Source: Nocardia sputorum (GTDB lineage: Bacteria > Actinomycetota > Actinomycetes > Mycobacteriales > Mycobacteriaceae). Taken from it: DNA of 64,000 bases. Position numbers and translations under genes: made by a program. A model generated the notes under the pieces. It was not told the DNA's origin and ran no database searches. It saw only the letters and a list, made by a program, of their open reading frames with translations. The stretch spans positions 3,472,001 through 3,536,000 of the forward strand of contig NZ_AP026978.1 of NCBI RefSeq assembly GCF_027924405.1, in the 5' to 3' direction. This document shows, piece by piece, positions 54,956 through 63,949 of this stretch; position 1 is the first letter of the stretch, and each line of letters begins with the position of its first letter.

Positions 54956-55489
54956 ATGACCCACACACGACTCGCCCGCACCGCGCTCGCCGTCGCGGGC
55001 CTGCTGACGGCGGTGGCCGCCGCCGCCTGCGACAGCGGCACCGACGAAGCCGCCGTCGACGCCGCCCGCTCCTCGGCGAACGCCTCGCTGTCGTCCTCGA
55101 TCGCCGCCTCCTCCAGCGCAGCCCACCCGCCGCTGCCCACCGCCGCCGACCTCGACGCCCAGATCAAGCGGGCGCTGGACCCGGCGCTGCCCGACAGCGA
55201 ACGCACCGCCCTCATCGAGGACGGCGACTCCTTCCGCCAGGCCATCCCCGACATGTACAAGGCGCTGCAGGACAATCCGCGCGCCGTCTACGGGGTGACC
55301 GACCCGGTGTTCGACAACCACGACGGCACGCTGACGGCCACCATGCGGCTGGACAAGGACGGCACCGGCGCCGCGGTCCGCACCACCGTCGTACATTTCG
55401 TGCTCATCGACGGCAAGTGGAAGATCTCACGCACCGACCTGTGCGGCATCCTGCGCTCGGCCGACTACCGCACCCCGGCCTGCGGCTGA
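54956..55489 (+). CDS. Secreted MTB12-like lipoprotein
   Basis: A 177-residue exported protein. A signal peptide ends near AAAAC (Cys about 25), followed by a Ser/Ala-rich tether. The mature domain (about 60-177) contains PDSERTALIEDG and FVLIDGKWKISRTDLCGIL, the pattern of the low-molecular-weight antigen MTB12 family. It lies 17 bp before the MmpL gene. It may act as a periplasmic partner of that transporter; this is inferred from position. Confidence 0.82.
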   Translation: MTHTRLARTALAVAGLLTAVAAAACDSGTDEAAVDAARSSANASLSSSIAASSSAAHPPLPTAADLDAQIKRALDPALPDSERTALIEDGDSFRQAIPDMYKALQDNPRAVYGVTDPVFDNHDGTLTATMRLDKDGTGAAVRTTVVHFVLIDGKWKISRTDLCGILRSADYRTPACG

Positions 55490-55506
55490 CCGGGCGCCGC
55501 GACGCG

Positions 55507-57600
55507 ATGCACCGTTCCGGATCACTGCGGTGGGGGCGGTTCGTGCACCGCCACCGCGTCCTCGTGCTCGGCTTCTTCATCCTGTTCGTGCTGGTCTCCG
55601 GCTGGTACGGCCGCGACCTGGCCGGACGGCTGACCCAGGAGGGCTGGTTCGACGAGAGCAGCGAATCGGTGGCCGCCGCCGAACTGGCCGACCGCACCTT
55701 CGGCCGCGACACCGACAGCGACCTGATCCTGCTCTACACCGCCCCCGACGGCGCCACCGTCGACGACCCGGCCGTCCGCGGCCCGGTCACCCGGCACCTG
55801 GCCGGGCTGCTGGCCACCTATCCCGATCGCATCCAGAAGATCGACAGCTACTGGGACAGCCCGTTCTCCGCCCAGGCCACCGACGCCACCCACACCCATG
55901 CCTTCGCCAGCGTCGGGTTGCGCGGCTCGGGCACCGCGACGGTGGAGAACTACCTGGCGATCAAGGATCACCTCGGCGCCGGGCGCGCCGGCGGCGGCCC
56001 GGGCGGCACGACGGTGCAGCTGGCGGGGTTGCAGCCGATCGTGGAAGGCATCAACACCGGCATGCAGCGCGACATCAAGCGCGCGGAGATGATCGCGCTG
56101 CCGCTGGTGGCGATCCTGCTGTATTTCGTGTTCGGCGGCGTCGTCGGGGCGCTGCTGCCGGTGCTCATCGGCGGCATGACGATCCTGGGCACCCAGGGCG
56201 GACTGCGGGCGCTGACCGACCACATCGAGGTCAACGTGTTCGCCAGCGCCGTGATGACCTTGGTCAGCCTGGGCCTGGCGATCGACTACGGCCTGTTCAC
56301 CGTCACCCGTTTCCGGGAGGAACTCGCCGCCGGACGCACCGTCGAGGAAGCCACCGCCCGCACCGTCGCCACCGCCGGGCGCACCGTGCTGTTCTCCGCG
56401 GCCATCATCGCCCTCAGCCTCGGCGCGCTGTTCATCTTCCCCAACGGCGTGCTGCGCTCGGTGCCGCTGGGCGGCATCAGCTCGGTGCTGCTGGCCGCGC
56501 TGCTGTCGGTCACCGCGCTGCCCGCGGCATTGAGCATCATCGGACGCCGCATCGACTTCCTGGGCTGGAAACGGTTCTCCCGCACCAGAACCGAAGCGCA
56601 GATCGACGCCGGATTCTTCTCCCGCCTCGCACTGTGGGCGATGCGCCGCCCCTGGGCGGTCGCGGTGCCGATCGTGCTGGCCCTGCTGGCCCTGAGCATC
56701 CCGATGCGCCACATCGAATTCGGCGGCCTGAGCGAACGCTACCTGTCCGACGACAACCCGGCGCGGGTGGCGCAGGAACGTTTCGACGCCCTGTTCCCCA
56801 GCTTCCGCACCGAACCGCTGAAACTGGTGGTCCTCGGCGCCGACCCGCAGCAGCTCGGCGACATCCGCTACGCCGCCAACCAGGTCCCCGGCCTGACCGG
56901 ACGTTTCGAACCCGCCGCACCCACCAAAGACGGCCTCAACGTGCTCGCCGCCGGGCTCACCGACAAACGCGACGCCGACCGGGTGATCGCCGCGCTGCGC
57001 GCCATCCCCGAACCGCCCGGCGTGCAGGTGATGGTCGCCGGGGTGCCCGCCCTGGAACGCGACAGCATCAACGGACTGCTCGACGGCCTGCCCGTGCTGC
57101 TGGCCATCCTCGTCGCCGCGGCGCTGGCATTGATGTACGCGGCGTTCCGCTCTCTGATACTGGCAGTGAAGGCGGTGGCGATGAGCGCGCTCAGCCTCGT
57201 GTCCACCCTCGGCGTGCTGACCTGGGTGTTCGTCGAGGGCCACGGCGCGGGGATCTTCCACTTCACGCCGGGACCACTGATGTTCGCGGTGCTGGCGCTG
57301 ATCGTGACGGTGGTGTTCGGGCTGTCCACCGACTACGAGGTCTTCCTGCTGTCACGCGTGTCCGAAGCGCGCGCCGCCGGCGCGGACGCGCCCGAGGCCA
57401 TCCGCTACGGCATCGCCCACACCGGCGGCGTGATCACCTCCGCCGCCGCGATCCTCATCGTGGTCACCGGCGCGTTCGGCTTCTCCGATCTGGTGCTGAT
57501 GAAATACATCGCCTACGGCATGATCGCCGCGCTGATCCTCGACGCGACCGTGATCCGCATGCTGCTGACCCCCGCGGTACTGAAACTGATCTGGCGGTAG
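55507..57600 (+). CDS. MmpL-family RND transporter
   Basis: A 697-residue membrane transporter with about 11-12 helices. The two proton-relay motifs are GLAIDYGLFTVTRFREEL in TM4 and GLSTDYEVFLLSRVSEA in TM10. Two periplasmic loops (about 40-190 and 415-530) give the usual duplication. The length is shorter than MmpL3/MmpL4 (900-1000) but normal for the small actinobacterial MmpL group. It probably exports a lipid or siderophore; the cargo is unknown. It starts at ATG 55507, 17 bp after the MTB12-like gene. Confidence 0.93.
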   Translation: MHRSGSLRWGRFVHRHRVLVLGFFILFVLVSGWYGRDLAGRLTQEGWFDESSESVAAAELADRTFGRDTDSDLILLYTAPDGATVDDPAVRGPVTRHLAGLLATYPDRIQKIDSYWDSPFSAQATDATHTHAFASVGLRGSGTATVENYLAIKDHLGAGRAGGGPGGTTVQLAGLQPIVEGINTGMQRDIKRAEMIALPLVAILLYFVFGGVVGALLPVLIGGMTILGTQGGLRALTDHIEVNVFASAVMTLVSLGLAIDYGLFTVTRFREELAAGRTVEEATARTVATAGRTVLFSAAIIALSLGALFIFPNGVLRSVPLGGISSVLLAALLSVTALPAALSIIGRRIDFLGWKRFSRTRTEAQIDAGFFSRLALWAMRRPWAVAVPIVLALLALSIPMRHIEFGGLSERYLSDDNPARVAQERFDALFPSFRTEPLKLVVLGADPQQLGDIRYAANQVPGLTGRFEPAAPTKDGLNVLAAGLTDKRDADRVIAALRAIPEPPGVQVMVAGVPALERDSINGLLDGLPVLLAILVAAALALMYAAFRSLILAVKAVAMSALSLVSTLGVLTWVFVEGHGAGIFHFTPGPLMFAVLALIVTVVFGLSTDYEVFLLSRVSEARAAGADAPEAIRYGIAHTGGVITSAAAILIVVTGAFGFSDLVLMKYIAYGMIAALILDATVIRMLLTPAVLKLIWR

Positions 57601-57715
57601 GTCGCGCCGGTCCGCTTCCCCCTCTGCGCCGCCGGCGCCGGCCGCTGGAAGAACCGGCAGCCGAAGCTTCGGGTGCGCCGCGCCGCGAACGGGCGACGCC
57701 GACGATCGCCGGTCG

Positions 57716-57746
57716 GACCACCCGGGCCGCCCCACACCGGGCGGTC
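57716..57746. terminator. Possible hairpin between the MmpL and hmuV genes
   Basis: GACCACCCGG (57716-57725) pairs with CCGGGCGGTC (57737-57746) with one mismatch and an 11-base loop, inside the 248-bp convergent gap. It lacks a U-tract, so it is only a candidate. I see nothing else in the gap. Confidence 0.3.
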
Positions 57747-57848
57747 GCCGCGGCCTCGGGCACCGGCCCCACGCCCGAGCCGTGACGTCTCCACCGCCGT
57801 TCGGCACAGGTCCTCGGCCCGGAAGAGATGACCGGCGGGTCGACTCGA

Positions 57849-58667
57849 TCAGCGGCGGACAGGCAGCACCAGTTGGGCGCCGGTGACCGGATGGTCGAGC
57901 ACTTCCACCGGGTGCTGGTAGACCTTCGTGAGCAGCTCGGTGGTCAGCACTTCCCGGGGCGGCCCGTCCGCGGCGATACCACCGGCATCCAGGACGGCCA
58001 CCCGATCGGCGTAGGCGGCCGCGACACCGAGGTCGTGCAGGACGACGACCACGGCCGCGCCCGCCGCGGCGCGCTCGGCGGCCAGACCCAGCACTGCCTC
58101 TTGGTGGCCGAGGTCCAAGGCGGCGGTCGGCTCGTCCAGCAGCAGGGTGGCGGTGTCCTGCGCCAGCACACGCGCCAACGCGACCCGGGCACGTTCACCG
58201 CCGGACAGGGTGGGGAACGAGCGCGTGGCCAGATGCGCGACGTCGGTGACGGCCATCGCGGCGGCGATCTGTTGCTCGTCGTGTTCGCGGCGTTCGGTGC
58301 GCACCCACGGCGCGCGACCCATCGCCACCACTTCCCGCGCGGTGAACGGGAACCCGACGGTGTGGGTCTGCGGCAGCACCGCCCGCCGCCGGGCCATGTC
58401 CAACGTCGTCCAGTGCGCCAACGGCCGCCCCTCGAGTTCCACCGTCCCCGCGCTCGGCGCCAGCTCCCCGGCCAGCACGGCCAGCAGCGTCGACTTACCG
58501 GCGCCGTTGGGCCCGACGAGCGCCACGACCTGCCCCGCGACCGCCTCGAAATCCACACCGTCGAGCACCCGCCGCGCCTGCCCGCCTCCGCGCCGCTGCA
58601 CGCTCACCCCCGACGCACGCACGGTCACATCCCCCCGCACCGGCCAGCCGGGCACCTCGTGCACCAT
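57849..58667 (-). CDS. hmuV: Hemin ABC transporter ATP-binding protein (HmuV)
   Basis: A 272-residue ABC ATPase. Walker A is GPNGAGKST, the signature is LSGGERARVALARVL, Walker B is LLLDEPTAALD, and the switch His is in VLHDLG. QTHTVGFPFTAREVVAMGR in the helical domain is typical of the hemin/siderophore (FecE) branch. It is downstream of the permease with 94 bp between them if ATG 58667 is used; an in-frame start near 58703 would shorten the gap. Confidence 0.9.
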   Translation of the reverse strand: MVHEVPGWPVRGDVTVRASGVSVQRRGGGQARRVLDGVDFEAVAGQVVALVGPNGAGKSTLLAVLAGELAPSAGTVELEGRPLAHWTTLDMARRRAVLPQTHTVGFPFTAREVVAMGRAPWVRTERREHDEQQIAAAMAVTDVAHLATRSFPTLSGGERARVALARVLAQDTATLLLDEPTAALDLGHQEAVLGLAAERAAAGAAVVVVLHDLGVAAAYADRVAVLDAGGIAADGPPREVLTTELLTKVYQHPVEVLDHPVTGAQLVLPVRR

Positions 58668-58761
58668 CCGCACCCTCACCCCACACCTCCGGTCGAGTGG
58701 CACACCACCGACAGCACTTCTCGGCAGTCACCGCAGCCATGTGCCACTCGACGATGCCCGA

Positions 58762-59856
58762 TCACGCCCAGCCCCCGGAGCGGGCTCGGGTGCGGCGCAG
58801 CAGCCAGAAGAAGACCGGGCCGCCGATGAGGGAGGTCAGCATGCCCAACGGGAGGTCGGCGTTGTCGACCAGGGAACGGGCGGCGACATCGGCGGCCAGC
58901 AGCACCACCGCGCCGACGACGGCGCTGAGCGGGATCAGGATCCGGTGCGCGGGACCGACCAGCATCCGCACCAGGTGCGGCACGATGAGCCCGACGAACA
59001 GAATGATGCCGGTGAACGCGACACCGGCGGTGGCCAGCACCGCCACCACCACGATCACGTTGCGGCGCAACCGCTCCACATCCACGCCGAGATGACGAGC
59101 CGCCGACTCCCCGAGCGCCAGCAGATCCAGTCGCGGCGCCAGCAGCACCGCCGCGGCGACACCGACCGCGCTCAGCGGCGCCACCACACCCACCGACTCC
59201 CACGTGGCCCCGTTGAGCGACCCCAGCTGCCAGAACACGATCTGATCCCGCGCGGCGGGGGAGGCCACGAACAGCAGCAGCGCGATCAACCCGCCCGCGA
59301 ACGCGTTGATCGCGACACCCGTCAACACCAGGGTGACGACCTCGGTGCGGCCGCCCGAGCGCGCCAGCAGATACACCAGCAACGTGGTCGCCAACCCCGC
59401 CACGAACGCCGCCGCCGCCACCGACCACGCCGCCACGAACGCCCCGCCCACCACGATGACCGTGCCCGCACCCACCGCCGCCCCCGCCGACACCCCGATC
59501 ACACCGGGCTCGGCCAGCGGGTTGGCGAACACACCCTGCAACAACGCACCCGCTGTCGCCAGCGCCGCACCGACCAGCATCGCCAGCACCACCCGCGGGA
59601 ACCGCACCTCCCACAGCGTCACCTCACCCGCCGGATGCGCGGGCATCGGCCCCAGATCCACCCCGATCCGATGCAGCACACTGCCGGCCACCTCGGCGGG
59701 CGTCGTCGGCACCTGCCCGATCGCCGCCGACGCCACCGCCAGCGCGACCAGCCCGGCCACCGCGACCACGAACACCAGCAGCACCCGCGAGCGGCCCCGC
59801 GACTTCGGCAGCGGCGGCACCGGCGGCCGCGCCGTCCGCGTCCCCGAAACACTCAT
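58762..59856 (-). CDS. hmuU: Hemin ABC transporter permease (HmuU, FecCD family)
   Basis: A 364-residue permease with about ten helices. RFPRVVLAMLVGAALATAGA followed by LLQGVFANPLAEPGVIGVSAGA, and the late GLIVPHLVRM block, are the FecCD signatures. It overlaps the binding-protein gene by four bases. It forms the membrane channel of the hemin importer. Confidence 0.93.
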   Translation of the reverse strand: MSVSGTRTARPPVPPLPKSRGRSRVLLVFVVAVAGLVALAVASAAIGQVPTTPAEVAGSVLHRIGVDLGPMPAHPAGEVTLWEVRFPRVVLAMLVGAALATAGALLQGVFANPLAEPGVIGVSAGAAVGAGTVIVVGGAFVAAWSVAAAAFVAGLATTLLVYLLARSGGRTEVVTLVLTGVAINAFAGGLIALLLFVASPAARDQIVFWQLGSLNGATWESVGVVAPLSAVGVAAAVLLAPRLDLLALGESAARHLGVDVERLRRNVIVVVAVLATAGVAFTGIILFVGLIVPHLVRMLVGPAHRILIPLSAVVGAVVLLAADVAARSLVDNADLPLGMLTSLIGGPVFFWLLRRTRARSGGWA

Positions 59857-60911
59857 GCGTGACCGGTGCCGTACACCGCCGCACTCAACGCCGCGATCAC
59901 CCGGCCGGTGTTGGGCCCGAAACTCAGCAGCACCGCATCCGACATGTCCACCACCCGCCGGTCGCGCCCCGCCGGGGTCTGCGCGATCCCGGGCACCTTC
60001 TGCAAACCCTCCACACCGCCGACGGACTTCAACCCGTCCGACATCACCAGCAGCACATCCGGCGCCGCACCGATCATGGCCTCACTGGTGATCGCGGTGA
60101 ACGGCTCTGTCAATCCCGCGACGGTGCCCGCGTCCCGCGCACGCAACGCCGCGATCAACGCATCCGCCCCCGACCCCGGCCCGGCCAGCATCGTGATCGC
60201 GGTGGACCGCAGATACAGGAACGCGATGGTCAGCTGCGGATCCTGGACGGGCACCGCGGCACTGGCGGCGGCGATCTCGTCGCGGGTGCGCTGCCCCAGC
60301 GCCTGCCCCCGCTCCGGCACCCCCAACGCGCCCGCCACCGCCTCGATCTGCGGCACCACACCATCCATGGTGCGCTCGGGATCGAAATACACCACCGTCA
60401 CCCCGGCCGCGCGCAACTGCTCGCGCACCGCGGGCGCGGCGCTGGTGGTGTCGGTGAGGAACACCGACGGCCGCATCGCCAGCACCGACTCCACATTCAG
60501 TGACCCGTTGCCCCCGGCCACGTTCGGCACGTCCCGCACCGCGGGAAACGCCGCCGAGGTGCTGCGCCCCACCAGCTTGGGCCCCAGCCCCAGCGCGTAC
60601 ACGATCTGGGCGAGGGTGCCGTAGCGGTCCACGGCGATGATGCGCGAGGCGTCGGTGACGGTGACCTGCGCGCCGTCGAACGAGCGCACCGTCACCGGCA
60701 GCGCCGGGGTGGGCTCCGGCCCGATGGGCACCGGATCCAGATCGGTCAGCGTCGCCGTCGTCGGCCCGTGCCCGCCGTGCGAGGACCCGGCGTCGGCGCC
60801 ACACGCGACCGTCGCCGCCAGCAGACCCACCGCGAACAACGCCGCGACGGCACGCCACCACCCGGCTCGGACTCCGTTCCCACGCCCACCCCCGGTCGCT
60901 GCAGTGCTCAT
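59853..60911 (-). CDS. hmuT: Hemin-binding lipoprotein (HmuT)
   Basis: A 352-residue substrate-binding protein. The signal sequence ends in ATVAC. The mature part has the type III periplasmic-binding fold (VDRYGTLAQIVYALGLGPKL, VAGGNGSLNVESVLAMRPS). ATG 60911 is preferred to GTG 60935 because an iron-box-like element lies directly upstream of it. It is the first gene of the hmuTUV operon, feeding heme to the HmuUV transporter. Confidence 0.91.
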   Translation of the reverse strand: MSTAATGGGRGNGVRAGWWRAVAALFAVGLLAATVACGADAGSSHGGHGPTTATLTDLDPVPIGPEPTPALPVTVRSFDGAQVTVTDASRIIAVDRYGTLAQIVYALGLGPKLVGRSTSAAFPAVRDVPNVAGGNGSLNVESVLAMRPSVFLTDTTSAAPAVREQLRAAGVTVVYFDPERTMDGVVPQIEAVAGALGVPERGQALGQRTRDEIAAASAAVPVQDPQLTIAFLYLRSTAITMLAGPGSGADALIAALRARDAGTVAGLTEPFTAITSEAMIGAAPDVLLVMSDGLKSVGGVEGLQKVPGIAQTPAGRDRRVVDMSDAVLLSFGPNTGRVIAALSAAVYGTGHA

Positions 60912-60914
60912 GCG

Positions 60915-60932
60915 GGCAAGGCTAATCTGTCT
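60915..60932 (+). promoter_or_regulatory. DtxR/IdeR-type iron box
   Basis: GGCAAGGCTAATCTGTC matches the mycobacterial/corynebacterial iron box (TTAGGCAAGGCTAACCTAA) at most central positions. It sits immediately upstream of hmuT and just after the aldo/keto reductase stop. Repression by a DtxR-type protein in iron excess would be expected; the outer bases match poorly. Confidence 0.55.
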
Positions 60933-61891
60933 CACTCGGCGCGTGCACTGACGTCGTCCAGGGCCGCGGCGATCGCCCGCGGCAACTCCAGCGTCTCCGC
61001 GGCCAGCACACCGGTGAGCTGCCCGATGTCGCGGGCGCCGACGATCATGCTCGCGATACCCGGCCGGTCCCGGATCCAGGCCAGCGCCACCGCCAGCGGC
61101 GAGGTACCCAACCCGTCCGCGGCGGTCACCAGCGCATCCACCACCCGGGTGGCGCGATCATCGAGACCACTGCGGATCTCCGCCGCGGTCGCCTCGTCGG
61201 CCCCGCGCGAATCGGCGGGCACACCGTCGCGGTACTTGCCGGTCAGGATGCCGCCCGCCAACGGCGCCGAGGCGATCACCCCGACCCCGTGGAACTGCGC
61301 CGCGGGCACCACATCGGCCTCCGCGTCCCGCGCCAGCAGCGAATACGGTGTCTGCGCCGCCGTCACCGGCGCCACCGCGGCCAGACTGGCCAGCTGCCAG
61401 GCCCCGAACCCGCGCACCCCCGCGTACCGCACCCGCCCCGACCGCACCGCCTGCTCCAACGTCGAGGCCACCTCCTCGAGCGGGGTGCGCGGATCCCACA
61501 CCGCGACATTCCACACGTCGAGGTGATCGGTGCCGAACTCCAGCAGCGTGCGATCCAGTTGCCGCAGCAGCGCCCGCCGCGAGGTGTCCACCGTCACCCG
61601 CGCCGCCCCCGGCACCCCGGCATCGGGAAATCCCCACGGCGCGGTCCCCGCGCACCCGCTGAGCACCAGCTCGTCGCGCGAGACCAGATCCCCGAGCAAC
61701 TCGGCCAGGATCCGCTGCGAAGCCCCGCCCGCGTAGGCGGGGGAGGTGTCCACCAGCGTGCCGCCCGCCTCGACGAACGCCACCAGCTGCCCCGCGGCGT
61801 CCTCGGCGTCGGTGTGCGAACCCCAGGTATGGGTCGCCAGGCCCATCCGCGACACCCGCAGGCCGCTACGGCCCACCGTCCGCTGTTCCAT
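60932..61891 (-). CDS. Aldo/keto reductase
   Basis: A 319-residue NADPH-dependent reductase with a TIM barrel. It opens MEQRTVGRSGLRVSRMGLA, has FVEAGGTLVDTSPAY with the cofactor/catalytic Asp, and the late ASMIVGARDIGQL NADPH block. The Asp and the following Tyr of the tetrad are visible; the Lys is less clear (LVLSGCAG stands where the family has V-x-x-K). ATG 61891 follows an in-frame GTG at 61894. It ends in front of the hmuT iron box and is read in the same direction. Confidence 0.88.
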   Translation of the reverse strand: MEQRTVGRSGLRVSRMGLATHTWGSHTDAEDAAGQLVAFVEAGGTLVDTSPAYAGGASQRILAELLGDLVSRDELVLSGCAGTAPWGFPDAGVPGAARVTVDTSRRALLRQLDRTLLEFGTDHLDVWNVAVWDPRTPLEEVASTLEQAVRSGRVRYAGVRGFGAWQLASLAAVAPVTAAQTPYSLLARDAEADVVPAAQFHGVGVIASAPLAGGILTGKYRDGVPADSRGADEATAAEIRSGLDDRATRVVDALVTAADGLGTSPLAVALAWIRDRPGIASMIVGARDIGQLTGVLAAETLELPRAIAAALDDVSARAE

Positions 61892-62156
61892 CACCGTGTC
61901 CGCGCATTCGTCACGGCGCCAAGCCTAGAGTGTGGAGACGCGACTCGACGCCCACCAGCACAGTGGGTCGCGCTCGGGTGCGCGGGAAACCCGCGGACCT
62001 GCGCGTCGGCGCAGGCGCAACAGCCGGGCACGCTGCCGGGGCCTCGACACTGTACTGTCGCTGCGTGATTGGGGCGCCAGGCACGACGACACGACCGGAC
62101 GCCGCGTCAATGCCCAGGTAGCAACCCGTATTTCGGGCGGAAGTGGAGGATGGTTC

Positions 62157-63101
62157 GTGGTTGGCGAGTCGATGACCTGGGTGCAAGCCTTGGTGCTGGG
62201 TCTGGTGCAGGGGCTGACGGAGTTCCTGCCGATCTCCTCCTCGGCGCATCTGCGCATCGTGTCGTCGGTCTTCTTCGGCGACGACGCGGGCGCCTCCTTC
62301 ACCGCGGTCACCCAGCTGGGCACCGAGGCCGCGGTACTGGTCTACTTCGCCAAGGACATCTGGCGGATCGTCTTGGCCTGGTTCGCGGGTCTGCGCGAAC
62401 GGGCGACCGCGCGCGGTCGCCAACAGCTGCCCCTGCACGATCAGCCCACCACGAAACTTCCGGTCCTCACCGCCGACCACCGGCACCTGCTCGACGAGCA
62501 GGCCCAGCGCGAACTCGACTACCGCATCGGCTGGTATGTGATCATCGCCACCGTCCCCATCGGTGTGCTGGGCTTCTTGTTCAAAGACGAGATCCGCACC
62601 GGCGCCCGCAATCTGTGGCTGGTGTCGTTCATGCTGATCTTCTTCGCGCTGGTCATCGCCGCCGGTGAGCACTTCGGCCGCAAGGAACGCCCGATCGAGC
62701 AACTCACCACCCGCGACGGGCTGGTCATGGGTTTCGCCCAGTGCCTGGCGCTGATCCCCGGCGTCTCCCGCTCGGGCGCGACCTCCACCGCGGGCCTGTT
62801 CCTGGGATTGGAACGCGAAGCCGCCGTACGGTTCTCGTTCCTGCTGGCCATCCCCGCCGTGACCGCCTCGGGCCTGTTCAGCCTGCCGGACGCGTTCGAA
62901 CCCGCCGGTGAGGGACTCAACGCCAGCGGCCCGCAACTGCTGGTGGCCACCGTGCTGGCCTTCGCGGTCGGTTACGCCTCGGTGGCGTGGCTGCTGCGTT
63001 TCGTGGCACGGCATTCGCTGTACTGGTTCGTCGGCTACCGCATCGTGCTCGGCGCGATCCTGCTGGGTCTGCTGGCGGGCGGGGTGGTCTCGGCGACATG
63101 A
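62157..63101 (+). CDS. uppP: Undecaprenyl-diphosphatase (UppP/BacA)
   Basis: A 314-residue membrane phosphatase that recycles undecaprenyl pyrophosphate for cell-wall synthesis. [15 protein letters not shown] and [11 protein letters not shown] are the two catalytic blocks (Glu and Ser/Arg). About eight helices. GTG 62157 is chosen because GGAGG lies about eight bases upstream and the next residues ([12 protein letters not shown]) lead into the first helix; the ATG at 62172 is an alternative. The frame upstream to 61932 is Arg-rich and unlike the family. The histidine phosphatase and DUF3090 follow, as in mycobacteria. Confidence 0.95.
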   Translation: MVGESMTWVQALVLGLVQGLTEFLPISSSAHLRIVSSVFFGDDAGASFTAVTQLGTEAAVLVYFAKDIWRIVLAWFAGLRERATARGRQQLPLHDQPTTKLPVLTADHRHLLDEQAQRELDYRIGWYVIIATVPIGVLGFLFKDEIRTGARNLWLVSFMLIFFALVIAAGEHFGRKERPIEQLTTRDGLVMGFAQCLALIPGVSRSGATSTAGLFLGLEREAAVRFSFLLAIPAVTASGLFSLPDAFEPAGEGLNASGPQLLVATVLAFAVGYASVAWLLRFVARHSLYWFVGYRIVLGAILLGLLAGGVVSAT

Positions 63102-63117
63102 TCGCTAGGCTGGCCGC

Positions 63118-63876
63118 ATGACGGTGATCCTGTTGCGGCACGGTGTGTCGACCTCGAACACCGCCCGCACCCTGGCCGGTCGCAGCACCGGCGTCGAGCT
63201 CACCGAGCGCGGCGAGGAGCAGGCGAGGACCGTGGCCGAACGACTGGCCGGGCTGCCCATCGAACGCATCGTGCACTCCCCGCTGCTGCGCTGCCAGCGC
63301 ACGGTCGCGCCGCTGGCGGAAAAGTTCGGGCTGGAACCGGTATTCGACGACCGGCTGCTCGAGGTGGATTACGGCGCGTGGACCGGCCGCCCCATCGCCG
63401 AACTACTGGAGGAACCGCTGTGGAAGGTCGTGCAGCGGCACGCCTCCGGCGCGGTGTTCCCCGGCGGTGAGGGCCTGGCGCAGGTGCAGGCGCGCGCGGT
63501 CGCCGCGATCCGCGAGCACGACCGCGCCCTCGCCGAACAGCACGGCCGCGACGCGCTGTGGGTGGCGTGCACCCACGGCGACGTGATCAAGTCGGTGCTG
63601 GCCGACGCGCTGGGCATCCACCTCGACGGCTTCCAGCGCATCGTCGTCGAGCCCGCCTCGATCAGCGTCGTGCGCTACACCCCGACCGCACCGTACGTCT
63701 GGCGACTCAACGACACCGGCGCCGACCTGTCGGCCCTCGCCGCGTCCGGCGGGCAACCCCGCGCGGCCGGGTCGGCGTCGCCGGAACCCGAAACCTCCGG
63801 ACCAGTCCCCGGTGGCGAACTCGGCAATACCGGGAGTGCGGATAATGGGAATGCGGAGCGCCGAGATTCCTTGTAG
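63118..63876 (+). CDS. Histidine phosphatase family protein
   Basis: A 252-residue phosphoglycerate-mutase-fold protein. LRHGVSTSN holds the catalytic His and Arg, PLLRCQRT the second Arg, and CTHGDVIK the second His. The C-terminal tail (about 205-252) is low-complexity. It starts 16 bp after uppP. It matches the mycobacterial MSMEG_4193-type family that lies between uppP and DUF3090. Confidence 0.92.
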   Translation: MTVILLRHGVSTSNTARTLAGRSTGVELTERGEEQARTVAERLAGLPIERIVHSPLLRCQRTVAPLAEKFGLEPVFDDRLLEVDYGAWTGRPIAELLEEPLWKVVQRHASGAVFPGGEGLAQVQARAVAAIREHDRALAEQHGRDALWVACTHGDVIKSVLADALGIHLDGFQRIVVEPASISVVRYTPTAPYVWRLNDTGADLSALAASGGQPRAAGSASPEPETSGPVPGGELGNTGSADNGNAERRDSL

Positions 63877-63949
63877 ACAACCGGACGGTCGTCGGATGGA
63901 ATCCCCGCACCGCGGGTAGTCGTTCAGGGTCACGTATCAGGAGGTGCAT

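Noticed and set aside
54440..55396. N-terminal extension of the lipoprotein frame
   Set aside because: A clear signal peptide starts at 54439, and the extension lies antisense to two other genes.
55522..57261. A 579-residue antisense frame under MmpL
   Set aside because: It is a mirror of the MmpL gene, with low-complexity Asp/His/Gly composition.
62157..63101. UppP as part of the lipid-sugar system of the cluster
   Set aside because: Its neighbours match the conserved mycobacterial order, so it is housekeeping.
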